Origin: Amoebophrya sp. A120
Lineage: Eukaryota > Sar > Dinophyceae > Syndiniales > Amoebophryaceae
NCBI GenBank assembly: GCA_905178155.1
Contig: CAJINV010000008.1
Span: 3,043,303-3,107,302 of the forward strand
Direction: 5' to 3'
Length of the DNA stretch: 64,000 bases
The notes under the pieces were generated by a model that saw only the letters and a list, made by a program, of their open reading frames with translations, was not told the origin of the DNA and did no database searches. The stretch's first letter is position 1, and each line of letters opens with the position of its first letter. Made by a program: the position numbers and the translations under genes. Shown piece after piece: positions 25,540 to 37,300 of this stretch.

Positions 25540-28500
25540 ATGGACGACCTAGCTGCCCTGGAGGCGCTGCTTGAGAGCAATCAAGCGTTGCTGGCGGTGC
25601 GTCCCATCGATGTGGAGGAGTCGAATATCAAAATGAAAAATCCCCCCTCCCCATATCGAAACGACGTTTCTGATGCTGGATTTCCATACACAAATCACAT
25701 TTGTCTTGCAGTAGAGGACTGCAGGCATATGTCAAGCCTCATTCGAGAGGTTTTGACGTAGGTGCCTAGCATGCCAAACGTGTACGCTCTACGCCCAACA
25801 GCATCACAAACCGCCTGCAAAATGCGGGGCGCTCTCTGGACTTGCCTTCTTGCAAGACGGACAGGATTTGAGCTCACAAATGCGCATCGCAAATTTTCAG
25901 ACGGATACGTTTTCAATATGGGGAGGGAGGATTTTTCCTTACGATATCGAAGCTGAAGCAGGAATGGGCGGACGTACTGGAAACATGGCAAAGTATCGAC
26001 CGCCTGTGGATCTTATCACATGCAAAAGTGTCTGGGTCTGGAAGGTTAGAACTTGTGATGCGGATTATGGAAAAGGCAAAAATTTGTATTGCGTGAGCGC
26101 CAAAACCAAAAGCTGCTCAATTCTTGTTGCGCAATTAGGAAATTGCTCATGCACAGTATGCATCAGAAGGCCTGCGCAAAACCTGTAATGCTTTTGCGTG
26201 CATTACAGACGGGTTGCACAATCCAACAGTGATGCATGACAAACAAGGGCACTCCTCCCGACCCAGACATATTTGCATTTGATAGATCTCCCAGGAGTGG
26301 AACCGGAGCGACCAAGACCTGGTTCGGATCTTATCAACTGCAAAAATGTCTGGGTCTGGAAGAGTCGGGGCTTGTCATGCACATTTTGCATGACCCGTAA
26401 CTAAGGTCTGTGGTGCTGGTGCTAGCATCACAGATTTTGTGCGGGCTTCTTGATGCTAATTACGCATGAGAAATGCCCTCTCTGCGTGCCAAGAGCTGAG
26501 TCCTCTTGCTGTTCATGCAACACAGATATTTTTAGAATCCGCAGACAGCATTACAAGTTCCACTCTTCGAGACCCAGACATATTTGCAATCCATAGGCCT
26601 TGCGGCGGAACAAAGAGGACTACGAGAAGGAAGCGGAGGCGGACGTGCTGCTGCTGCGAAACCACCAAACCATGGTGAACGCGAAAAAGAATTTAGTGGA
26701 CGGAGCGCGCAAAAAGAAACAGCAGGCGGACGAGGCACTGCAGAAGGCGATTCAGCAGAAGGAAGAACTGCTGCAGAAGTTTGGTGGAAAGATCTCAGTC
26801 GCGCTGGCCCCCGTGGCACGGAACCGCGAGCAGCGGGTGAAGAAAGCCATGGAGCTACAGCATAAAGCCACACTGTATGGCGTTCTCAAACGTTACATTG
26901 TCAGCTGTTACATGATTTGTCATGCAAAATTGCCTTCAGAATCGACACGATCGAGCTGCTCCGCACGACAAAGTCCCAGAGGGCCAAACAGGCTGATAAT
27001 CGGCGCCAAATCTGTCATGCAAGACGCGCGCGATCCCTCCTATTACTTTTCCCATTCTTGCATCGCAAATCCATGTAACAGTTGAGAATGTAACAGTTGA
27101 GAGCGCCATACACTGGAGCTGTCGGCGAATCTGGAAACGCTGGAAAAAGCAGAACTGGCAGCGCGGAACTTTGTCGAAGGGACAAAGTCGCGCATCGCGG
27201 AGCAGCAGCAGCGAGAGCAGCAAATCCTGGACCTCTGTCGCCAGAGCTTCCAGAAAATTACGGTGCCGCCGGGGGCGACTTCAGCCAGCAGCAGTAGTAC
27301 AGGCGGCACCGCAACCGCCACAGCAGTCCCCAGAACAACTGAAAGCGACGAGCTGAGCAGCGCGACCGGGGCCGCACCGCCGGATCAACGACACTACGAT
27401 TTTGGAAGCGCATCAGCCGGCACCCCGCACGAGTCCGGCACTACAGGTGCTCCCGCGACGGGCAGTGGCCGCGCGGTTAGCTCTGCAGTTCTTGGCTTTC
27501 CTGACGGAACAACGATTTCGGCCGGACCCCCCGCCGCTCCGCCTCTGGAGCTCGCGGACGAGAGCGAATTGGAGCGGTTGCGGCAAAAGGTGAGCGAGCT
27601 CGAGCGTGCCCTGGAGGAAAGAAAAGCGGTGCACACAGCGCGGTCGGCGCGAACTTCGTCGCACTCCTTGACTGAGCAGTCATCAAGGCAAGAAGGCGAT
27701 GGGTCCGGATCCTCCTCGTCCTCCTCCAGCAGGAGGAATTACACTGGTGGAGGCGGACCTCTCTCGGCGATCCCAGAGCAGTCGTCCGCCTCTTCTTCCG
27801 GGTCCTTGGAGCCGCTCCAGGCCGCGATAGGGACGTCGGGAACTACTACAGCAGGGGCATCGGCGGCGGCGCGGGCGAGCACGACCAGTGGGGCTGACGA
27901 TCACAGTAGTTCATCGGGAAATATAATTAACTACGGTGACGTATCGGTCCATAATGACACTTCGTTGCTCAACGAATCCTTTTCCTCGCAGCTCGGCGTC
28001 ATGGTGCTTGCGTCACCCGAGGAGGCCCCCGACTTGACCGTGCCGCTGGGGTTGTCAGAGGAAAAGTTGAGGCACATGCAGACCCGCATCAAGCAGCTCC
28101 AGCAACTCGTGAAGAAGGAACGCTCGCAGAAACGGCGCGCCGAGGCCGAGGTCACGCGGTTGAAGATACGAGAGGGCGACCAGGGGTCACGGGTCGGCGA
28201 GGAGGAGAACTACTCCATGGTTGAAATAAGCCATGCCAACGCAACTTCGTCAACGCAACACCACGCGGTTCTATCCAAGGAGTCGTCTGCGTCGTCCTCC
28301 TCGAGCAGTGCTGCTTCGAGCAATGCCAATGCAGCAGCGGAGGTACTGCGGAAAAATAAGGCAAGAGCCGGCCAAGGAAAAGACCGGGAAGTAGGACAAG
28401 AACTTGGACTACGAGACGCGGATGTCGAGGATCCCGGCGCGCCACCGAATCAGGGTGCGTCTGAACAAGAAGGAGCTGCGCTTGGTTCAGTAGCCGGCAC

Positions 28501-31500
28501 GGGACCTTCGTCACGCTCATCGCGAGATCGACAGCGACTACTAGTACAGCAGGTATCCTGGTGTGCGAAACTTGTCGTGGAAAAGGTGCAGTCGTGTAAA
28601 ACGCAATCTTGCATGGCCCAATTGACAAGTTGCTTTTCTTTATTCTTTTCTGCTTGAGTGTGGCCGCTGTGCACGACGTCTAACTACTAGGAGGTAGAAT
28701 AACAACAAATCGCCCAATTGTTTCTTTTTTCCCTCAGAATGCAAGGCAATTTCTTGTCGTTGTCCTGCGAATATATATATTGCGACAGTTTTGCAATCCA
28801 TGACGGCAGCCCGGCAGCAAATTGCTGCTCGATGTGGTGCGAACCGACGATGGGGCCTTCGTCGCGCGCTACGACAAGGAATTCCAGGTTGTGTTCGACC
28901 AGAAGCAGATGAATGGTGTGGCGCGAGGAGGTGGAGATAAACTGGGCAAACATGGTAGTACAACTCGTCCGTCTCAGTCGGACCTCGACGTGCCCTCCGC
29001 GGAAGAGGCTGCAAGAGCGCAGGTAGAGTTGTGGCGCACCATGGCGCGAGACGACAAGCCGGGAGAAAATCTCGTCGATTTCGGCGCACCGGTCGTGTTG
29101 CGCACCGCACAGAAAACGGACCCTGCGTCGCCAAGCGACTTGCCGGAGGGAGCGGAGACCACACGGCTGCATCCGGGGGACCCAAGGAGAGGAGGGGATG
29201 GTCTTGATGCGCCACCTATAGTACCTGCTGCAACGGGATCATCCAAAACGAGCGCTGTCGCCTCAACCGGGCCCTTCTTCGAGAACGAGCAGCAACCTCC
29301 GGGTGGCACGATGGAGCGATTTAACAACAAGCAGAATTTCGAGCACGGCGAGACCGGGGCCACACCGCCACGGTTGCTCGGCGCGACCGGCGGTGCAGGA
29401 GCAGGCAACTACACCGTGGCCAGCGGGGGCACACACAGCAGTAGCAAAGAGCCGAGCCTCCTGGGCAGAAGCGGGAAAGTAGAAGGTGGGCAAGCGATTA
29501 CTACACCGAGTCCTCCCGGCGGGACCCGTAGCAGCCCCTCCGGCGGGGCTCGCCCGGATGATCCCGGTCGGGAGGAAGCTAATTTCAAGCCGGGGACGAG
29601 CAGTAGCAAGTCGCAGCTGGAGCCAGGTCGACACGACTTGCAGTCGAAGTCTTCCTCCACCCCCGGAACGACCTCCCGATCCGAGCCCGAGCAGCCGCAC
29701 GATCAAAGCGCAGATGCGAAGATGCCGGCGCAGAGCAGGAGGCAGGAGTTGTTCGCAGAAAAAATGAGGCAGCTTGTTGTTCCCACCGCTCCGTCGGCGC
29801 TCACGAGTTTCCGCGACTTTGTCCAGAACTACAGAAAGAAGGAACAGGACCTACTCTACCAAAGAAAAGATTTGTATCAAAGGGCCAACGAGGACTTCTT
29901 CGCAGAGGGACGTGGGCCAGGACCACGGGTACGGCCGCCTGCTAATTATCTGGGGCATGCCGCCTCTTCGTCGTCGTCTTGGTGGACTACTAGGGGCGGG
30001 ATCATCAACGAAGATTTTCTGGTCCAGCAGTTTGCAAACACGGACTTCCTCGCACAAACCTTCACCAAGCAAAATTGGAAGCGACACAAGGTCTGGCGGG
30101 GCGCGTTCGTTGAGGAGCGCCTGTTACTCTTGTCGGATTTCTTCCTCGGAAGGAACTTTTTCAAGTCCTCCTCGTCGTCCAGGGATCTTTACAATCAGGT
30201 GCGCCGTCGGGGGCAAGAAGAATCACAGCCGACGGAGAACTCGCACTCGGCCAGTGGCGCGCCTTCGACTTCTGAGCCAACTGGTGGGACGAGCGGGGCA
30301 CGAGCTGCCGCTGGAGCCGGCGGCGGCCTCTTGACCAGTTCTGCAGTGGGGGCAGATGCCCAGCCGCAACTGGAAGCCGAGATGATGCAGCGCCCAAAGA
30401 AGAGTGTCAACTTCAGGCTGCTTGCCTACGAATTTATGCTTTTCTTCGTGGACGTTTATAATGCCAGCCCTTCTGGTTCTGTGGACCAACCGATCTGCAG
30501 TGTGGAGAATCTGGTGTGGAAGCTGCGACTGCAAAACCGACTGACTGCGAGCGAAAGTTCTTGCGTCGCCGACTGGACGCTGGGACGCGGCGAAATGGGA
30601 GGGTCCGCGTATGCTAGTCCTGGCGGGAGGAGGACCGCCCAGCTGGACGCCGGGACGGCGTTCTTAGTGCACCTCTCGGAACGGCTGCTGCGCCAATGTG
30701 TCGAAATAGAACACTTGGTGCGGAGAAGATCCGCGACGACGAGAAGGCTTATATGCGACTGCACAACTCGTCGACCTCTCTCACTGATATTTTGTGGGTC
30801 CAGAACTGGAAAGCGACCAGGCTAAAAATAAGGCAAGAGAGTAGTAGCTTCTGCATGCTGATGAATAAGCAAGCACGACGACGGACCTGCATATTCTCGT
30901 GATCGAATAACAAGAACTGAGACTGCTGCTGGCTCTATTGGCGCGCCAGCTACTGGCAGGATCGCGCACGATTGCGCGCACCAGCGCCTTGGAGATATAC
31001 ACCCCGCGGACCAACCCTCACGGCGCGGCCCGGCTCGGTAGTACAGTGAGTCTGTTAAATTACCATGACAAATAAAAAGAAACATGGCAGGAGCACAGAT
31101 TTGAAATGTCTTACCGGGCTGTTGAAGTAGCGATGAGTTCTTTGAAGACAGAACTTGTGATGCAAATGCTGCCGCGAAAACAAAGCTAAAGGCAAGCGCA
31201 GATGGCACGCAATATCACGCATGAGAAGGAGAGGTGGAGTTGTGCACTTTCACATCGAAGAGGCGCTTGCTTGGCGAAAGACAATTTCTCGCAGCTGAAG
31301 GGTCGGCGACGAGGACGAGGAGGCAGGAGAGGTTCTGGAGAGCCGCCTTCGTCAGTTTCCCGAAAAATATGGAAAAACGGAGCGGGTGGAACCAGTAGAC
31401 CGCACGGCGACGAGAATGATTATGATTTTCACCTCCCTTCTCGTCGTGCTGGAAGACCACGACGACCGTCTCCTGTCACGGAGGAGGAGAAAACCAGGCA

Positions 31501-34248
31501 AAAGGGGTTTGCTGCTTGGGTCACACGCACCCTGCTCGTGTTGGAGGACTGTTTTGAGCATGCGGCCGTGAGGGCAGCGACGGAAAGTATTCACAGAGCC
31601 AACCATGAGCGATCGACAGTTGTGTCGCAGGGTGACGTTGTACGGGTGGAACACGAGGAGGCGGCGGCGCGAGAGGTGAAGCAAGAACCTTTGGCATCTT
31701 CAGCCGCCGAGCGGGTGGACCACGCTGAGAGGGTGAACCAGCACGACGGAGAACACCTCCGTCTCGAGGAGGTTGAGCACGCATGCGCGCAGCTAGGTCT
31801 GACGCTTGTGCAGAATCTTCTGGAACGGGTGGCTATTGGGGCAGATGAGTTCATTATGCAGTGCAAGATTGTTGTCTTGAAGGTTCGGAAAGGTCTTACA
31901 ACTTGTTGCTCACTGTCTCGACTGAGGACGAAAAAAATCGGTCTTGCATATTAGAAACCAACATCTGGAGGTTTGCATGCGGACTACCAAAAGTTTACAC
32001 CTCCACTACTTTTATTGGACAAGACAACTAGTACTACAATTGGGACGACTAGATCATTTCTGTATTTTTCGAGGCGAATGCAGCTGCATTCCAGACCTCG
32101 TCGCGCATCATGGAGGGGCTGCGTGACAAGCACAAGCTTACCTCCAGCCTACAGACATATCTTCTATTTGGTGTGAATATTCCTCGTAAGACGACCTCCT
32201 GCTGATGTTAGAAACTCCTACGCCACAAGCGAAGAGGCAAACCACATTCCGAGGAAGGAAGACGCAACCACCAGGCGCTTCAGTACGAGCCAGGTGAACA
32301 GTGCGTTGCATCGGTGGTACTACCACCAGCACAAGTGGCAAATATGAAATGCAAATATGCCCGGCTAACTCCGGAAGCTTGTGGTTGTGGTTGCAGAATG
32401 AATCACGAGCACGCGTCAATTTCTATTGACCGCAAAGCGTGAGACGTTTTTTGATTCGTCCCAATTGTTGTCTAATCTGCATGTTGACAGAGTACAAGTG
32501 AAACATGACAGACTTAAAACAGTCATGATACTGCCGAGCATGACAACCCTTGCACTTGCTTGCACTTTTCCAGACCACCCAGAGGACATAGTTGCAACGC
32601 ATAGCAGCTGGAAAAGAACCATCTTCGGAGCAGAAATACACGGGAAGTCAATGGAGCACCAGAAAGCAGAGAAGTGCTCGATTGCAGGAATTTCTCGTCC
32701 GCCGCCGCACCGCTCGCAGCTGCCTGCGCCGAGTTGACCCGAATCACCAAATCTATCTCGGTATGCATTGCACAACCGGCATCGTGCTGCTTATAAAATA
32801 AACGGCTCTAGTACACCAAATACAAATAAGTTTGTGCACTTTATTGATATTGAGGACGTTCCGTACTTGAATGTCGAAAAGTTCTGACCCTATTCAACGG
32901 CGTGACCCTACAGTTCTCTGGGGGTAGCAGGCTAGCCCTTCCGTGCGTCAGAGAAGGGAGTACCAGTGCCAAGCCCTAATTATCACCAGATTTGGGCGTA
33001 GATTTGTAGCCCTGGCAAGGTACTTCTCACCACGTAGAAAAGCAATAGGAATTTTGTCATGCCATGTCGCTTGTTCAATTATTTTTAGGGCGACGAGTTT
33101 ATTTTAGATTATTGAGGGTTCCTATTTTGATTTGAGATTAGGACGAGGAGTGCGATGCTTTTGGACAGGATACCCGGTCTGGCACCTCATTTCCCTTGTG
33201 CAGGAAATTCTGCAGCAGGTTGTCGGGGAACAGCAGGAGGGTCTCCGGATTTTTCAAAAAATCGAGCAAGAAGAGGAAGGCGATAGGAACAGAGATAAGT
33301 ATCCGGAACGGCAAATAAATTTCTCCCAAGCGGCCGGAGGAGGATTTTCTTCCTGTCCCGCTGGCAGCAAGAACGGGGGCAATAACGATCTTCCATTTTT
33401 CCACCTTGGAACCCGGTTTTTTCTCAAGCTGTTGCCCCACTTCTGGGAGACCACCTACGCATTGCAAATCAATATGGCTGACACTGGGTCTGAAAGACTG
33501 CACACTTGCGGTCATACTGAGAGCCAATAATAATGATCCCGAACCTGTATAAGTAGGGCATGCTGCGAAATTGCCTTAAACTCACTGGTCCTGGTATGTG
33601 TTTGTCACGCAAAATGCTTGTGTTGATGCGCGTTACGCATTACTCGACCATTCGAAATAAATCTCTTATGCTTGGCTGCCTAGTTCTTCTCTAGTCAGTT
33701 TGTCACTCGTAGATTAGCATGACAACTTTCCAGACCCAGACACATTTGCATGTCCATTTGATACTACTGCGCAAGTGAACACTTTTTCCGACGACCTGGA
33801 CCTCTTGGACACGAGCTACTCAGACGACGGCGCCGCCACCGCCGAAGAAGACGATGAGTACGTCGACCTCGCACGCAGCATTTTGTGGGTCACCGCGAGT
33901 GTGAGTCCGAGTTCCGTGTTGAGTCGCGGAGGTTTAGAAGTATCCGCGTCAAATAAAAATGCCTCCGCGGTGGACCGTTCTTACAGTTGTTTCCTGCTGA
34001 CCGCCGAGACACACGGGTTGCTGGCCTTGTCCGCGCGCTTCAAAAAACTGTTTTTCGACGTTATGACCCGCTCAGAGATTTTTCCCACCTCGGCTGTGAA
34101 TCTGAGAAAAGAGAAGCTTTCATCTCGTGGAAAAGCTGTTCTGCGATCTACTTCTGGCCAGGAGTTCCCGCAAGAAGGAGGTTGCAAGAACGCGCATGAA
34201 AACAAGTTCACAAGGGTCACACTGCTCGTCTGGAGTGGTGGACATTGA
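25540..34248 (+). CDS. Coiled-coil, low-complexity protein (gene 3)
   Basis: Start ATG 25540. Exons 25540-25625, 25952-26013, 26290-26331, 26601-26875, 27116-28553, 28814-30751, 31260-31854, then small exons between 31956 and 32342 with unresolved borders, 32609-32761, 33178-33455, 33769-34248 (TGA). About 1850 residues. The N-terminal 250 residues are a coiled coil (LRRNKEDYEKEAEADVLLL, EELLQKFGGK). Ser/Gly-rich linkers follow, then a second coil (KLRHMQTRIKQLQQLVKKER). A helical region at about 29700-30700 includes SFRDFVQNYRKKEQDLLYQ and NFRLLAYEFMLFFVDVY. The 31500-31650 segment (CFEHAAVRAATESIHRA) resembles a histone-fold helix pair. No known family is recognised; a structural or scaffold role is inference. 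The exon at 28814 keeps frame with QQ-GSKLLLDVV. Confidence 0.7.
25626..25946. mobile_element. Introner, family G (intron)
   Basis: Left TATCAAAATGAAAAATCCCC then CCTCCCCATATCG; right ATATGGGGAGGGAGGATTTT. Duplication tcgaa/tcgaa. The join EES-KLKQE is in frame. Confidence 0.9.
26014..26284. mobile_element. Introner, family A (intron)
   Basis: Left TATCACATGCAAAAGTGTCT, right GACCCAGACATATTTGCATTTGATA. Duplication gatct/gatct. The join LWI-SQEWN is in frame. Confidence 0.9.
26332..26595. mobile_element. Introner, family A (intron)
   Basis: Left TATCAACTGCAAAAATGTCT, right GACCCAGACATATTTGCAAT. Flanks gatct/ggcct. Only a 42-nt exon separates it from the previous element, which has the same gatct flank. 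Confidence 0.85.
26876..27110. mobile_element. Introner, family F (intron)
   Basis: Ends TATGGCGTTCTCAAACGTTA and its inverse TGTAACAGTTGAGAGCGCCATA. Duplication cactg/cactg. The join HKATL-ELSAN is in frame. Confidence 0.9.
28554..28808. mobile_element. Introner (intron), right end approximate
   Basis: Left TATCCTGGTGTGCGAAACTT pairs loosely with GCGACAGTTTTGCAATCC. Flanks gcagg/gcccg are weak. The in-frame join LLVQQ-GSKLLL fixes the exon restart at 28814. Confidence 0.6.
30752..31254. mobile_element. Introner, family E (intron)
   Basis: Left TATGCGACTGCACAACTCG, right GGTGGAGTTGTGCACTTTCACA. Flanks gctta/tcgaa do not match, but the ends and frame agree. Confidence 0.6.
31855..31950. mobile_element. 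Short introner-like intron
   Basis: Left TATGCAGTGCAAG, right CTTGCATA. Flanks ttcat/ttaga. The join ADEF-ITNIW is in frame. Only 96 bp long. Confidence 0.45.
32343..32603. mobile_element. Introner, family A (intron)
   Basis: Left TATGAAATGCAAATATGCCC, right about ATAGTTGCAACGCATA. Flanks gcaaa/gcagc. The join HKWQ-MEKNH is in frame. Confidence 0.7.
32762..33172. mobile_element. Introner, family B-like (intron)
   Basis: Left TATGCATTGCACAACCGGCA pairs with GATGCTTTTGGACAGGATA. Flanks ctcgg/cccgg. The join KSIS-VWHLI is in frame. Confidence 0.7.
33456..33763. mobile_element. Introner, family A (intron)
   Basis: Left TACGCATTGCAAATCAATAT, right GACCCAGACACATTTGCATG. Flanks ccacc/ctact. The join WETT-AQVNT is in frame. 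Confidence 0.7.
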
Positions 34249-34332
34249 TTTGTACAAGCGCAATGAAGCTTGTTCGTATGTATTTTTGATGTTGTTCATG
34301 CAAGATAAAGCAAATTCATCAAAACTCAGGCT

Positions 34333-34357
34333 TTCTTTGTAAATTGCTCAGATCCAG
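34333..34357 (+). promoter_or_regulatory. Possible spliced-leader acceptor of gene 4
   Basis: A pyrimidine-rich stretch (CTTTCTTTGTAAATTGCTCAG) is followed by ATCCAG and then the ATG at 34358. Only 109 bp separate this ATG from the preceding gene's stop, which leaves little room for a conventional promoter. Confidence 0.4.
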
Positions 34358-37300
34358 ATGGCCGATGTAAATAAAGAACCTGACCGGGCGATACGCGTCG
34401 AATACAATGCAAGAAACTACGCCTCCGTGTTTCACCACGTCCTCGAGGATCCTGAAGGGCAGGCGCAGTTGGACGCACCATCCAGAAGTGCCTTAGTCGA
34501 CGACGGCGGCGACGAGGAGTTATCATCGAGTGGAGCGGAGCGAGGCTCCTCCTCTTCGGCCTCCGAAGATGAACAAGCGGGCTCTTCCTCAGAAGCAGAT
34601 GAACCGTCGCGGGCGACACTTTCTAAGCACCATGCAGCTTCCTCTTCCGCGCGGACAAGAGGGAAGAAGAGAGGAGTTGCAGCCCTCCACGGGGCACTTG
34701 CAGTGCCGCGATCCGCACCGGACAAAGGGCGGGGTCGGCGAGGGTATACAGATCCTGACGAGCAGGACCACTATCGCAGTGGTTCTTTCGCCGCTACGAA
34801 GGGCGCGGGGCTGCTCGATACTATCGGCTTGCAGAATACCTGGCGAGGTTTCCTGCGGTTCGAAACCCTGCTCCAACGCGCTGCGAAAAGCTTGTGGGCC
34901 GGGACCAGTTCATCTTTCAACATGATCTTCAACGACGAGCCCGGAATTATGAGTTCGCTGCATGATCATGCAGAGCATGAGGAACATCAACAAGGTGACG
35001 AGGTGGATGCGCCAGCTGGCCGCGCGGAACTCTCCAGCTTTCCTGTCGGGCCCACACGCAGCCTTGAGTCCGGGATCCATTTCCTCAGTCGCACGGGCAA
35101 AAACTTGGCCTCCAGCACGAAGCAGGCTTTTTTCGGGGCAAACGAACAAGAAGCTGGTCACACTCTTGCAGAAGACACGGACAAAAACACGGAGATGTTG
35201 AACCACAATTTTTCACCTTCTGACTATACAGCCAACCACAACTCGAGCTCGTCTCCTGACGATGCCAAGTCATCTCGTCCGCCCGGCGCGGCGCGTGCCC
35301 CGTTGTACCAGAAAAGGGGACATCAACGCGAGGCCGAAGCAGACTCCTTCGGGCCGCGGCAAAGAACGCAAGCGGACGTGGCGAATAAAAGGGCGGGGAA
35401 GGAGCAGCAGGACGAGGGTGCTCGACCGCTCTGGACGCTTTCTCCCTTTCACGAAACCGCGTACCGGGCACTGCTGACGATCGACTTGCGCGACATGCTC
35501 ACTCTCTGTCTGAAGGACTATCGCCGCTTCGTGGATTCTGAGGGCATGACGGTCCTCGTTCAGCTATTCGCTAGCGTCTCCGAGCGGTGTTGCATTCGCA
35601 GTGATGCGTTGCCCGAACTCTTATTTGAGGGGGAGGCAGATCAACCCACGAAGATGTTGAAAAGCGCAACCTCGCAGAAGAAGCAGAGGGGAACCAATCA
35701 AGTGATGGAGCAAGATGATGGGTTCTTTTCTTCCAGAACCGCCCGGCGGGGCGGGGACCGCAGCCGCACTCTCAAACAAGAACAGAGCCTAGGTGCTCTC
35801 TCAAGGAGGAACCTACACGAGGCAGGCCCTTCCTACGATTTTGACGCAGGAAGGGCTGGTGGTACCACTACTACAACTCCGGTGACAACATCGAGGGGAA
35901 CCACGAAGACCGCGCACCAACGGAGGCGGCACTTCTACTGCTACCTCGTCTGGTCGGCCGGCACCGCGCAGTGCGAGCGGCTCCTGCGGCCGATGAAACT
36001 CTGGGAAAGCAAGTCTGCAAAGGACATCGGGCTTTTTCAGCAGATGCTCTCAGTGCAAAAATTCATGGACGAGCTCGCGGAGAACATTGAAGCGCTGAAA
36101 GAGGAAATTGCTTGCGACGACGAGTACTACAGCCAAGCTCTGGACCTGCTTTTTCTTGACCCAGCGGTGGGCAAGCAGCCCCGCAGTGGAGCTACTTCCG
36201 GTCGTCCAGATTCTCAAAGGCCGGCTGCCTCCTCATCTAGGAGATGGTCGAAGCGGGCGAACCCGAAGAATTATAGGTTTGATCAAAATACTAGAAGGGA
36301 TCATCACGGACGGGCGGGGCGGGCAATTCCGGTGGAAAGTAGTACTTCATCATCCACGAACGCCTCAGAAGAGGAACCGAGCATCTACTTCTCCCACTAT
36401 TCCGTACACATAATCGTCGACGCCATCCGCTACGCCGTCCGGGATGTGCTGTACTGGGTCGCGGGGGAGAAGCGGCACTCGGTTTCTCTACCACCTCCTA
36501 CGGACCGCAATCTGAATGCCGAGCCTGGTGGTCCTTCTCTGGCAGGCGGAATCTCCGCCGGTGGAGGTGGTGCTGACCACATCTACTTCAATGCTTCCAC
36601 CGCGCCAGCCGCAGTTACCTCGGCCTACCACAGTCCCTCACTGCCGTCCGCAGGGGAAGGTAGTGCGTGGGCTTCTGCTACGCCGAATCTGGAGCACCTT
36701 CACCACGCCGCGACGGGAGGAGGTTCTTTTCCGTTTAGTACCAGCAGGCCAAACATGACGCGGCCGTGGAACGTTGCCAGTGAGGAGGAGTTGCCACCTT
36801 CGGGAGGGAAAGTCGTTTGGGCGGTGTACGAGCTAGAGCAAGAAGCGCTGCCCTGGACGACGGGGAGCGCCGCCGCAGGAGCCTTAACGCTTCCTCGGGA
36901 TGACGAAAATGCAGCAGATTATTATATTAACCGAGACAGCACCGCTGTTAGAGTCGGTGGTCCTGGTCCACCAGCACTTGCAGATCAACACGCGAGTGGA
37001 AAGACAATAAAGTCGAAAACTCTCTACTACGGGTTCTACACGCACTTTCCGGAATCCTTGAATGCGATCCTCGAACCGCTTGTGAACGTTGCCATCGTGT
37101 CCCGATTCCAGCAGTTCCACCACGTGATCATCTCGAAGTGCCTCGCGCCGCGTGAAATCCGGTTCACGCCCATGCGGCCGCCGGCCCTGCTGCACACCAC
37201 GGCGGTGCTCGACATGTGGAATTTCGTGTTTTCCGCCTTTGATGCGGTCGTCAGCTTTCGCATCCCCATCCAGATGTGCGTGCTCCCCGTGTTTTGCAAC

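Noticed and set aside
28822-30825. Independent gene starting at 28822
   Set aside because: The frame joins upstream exon 27116-28553 in phase across the element 28554-28808; the first codon is not ATG.
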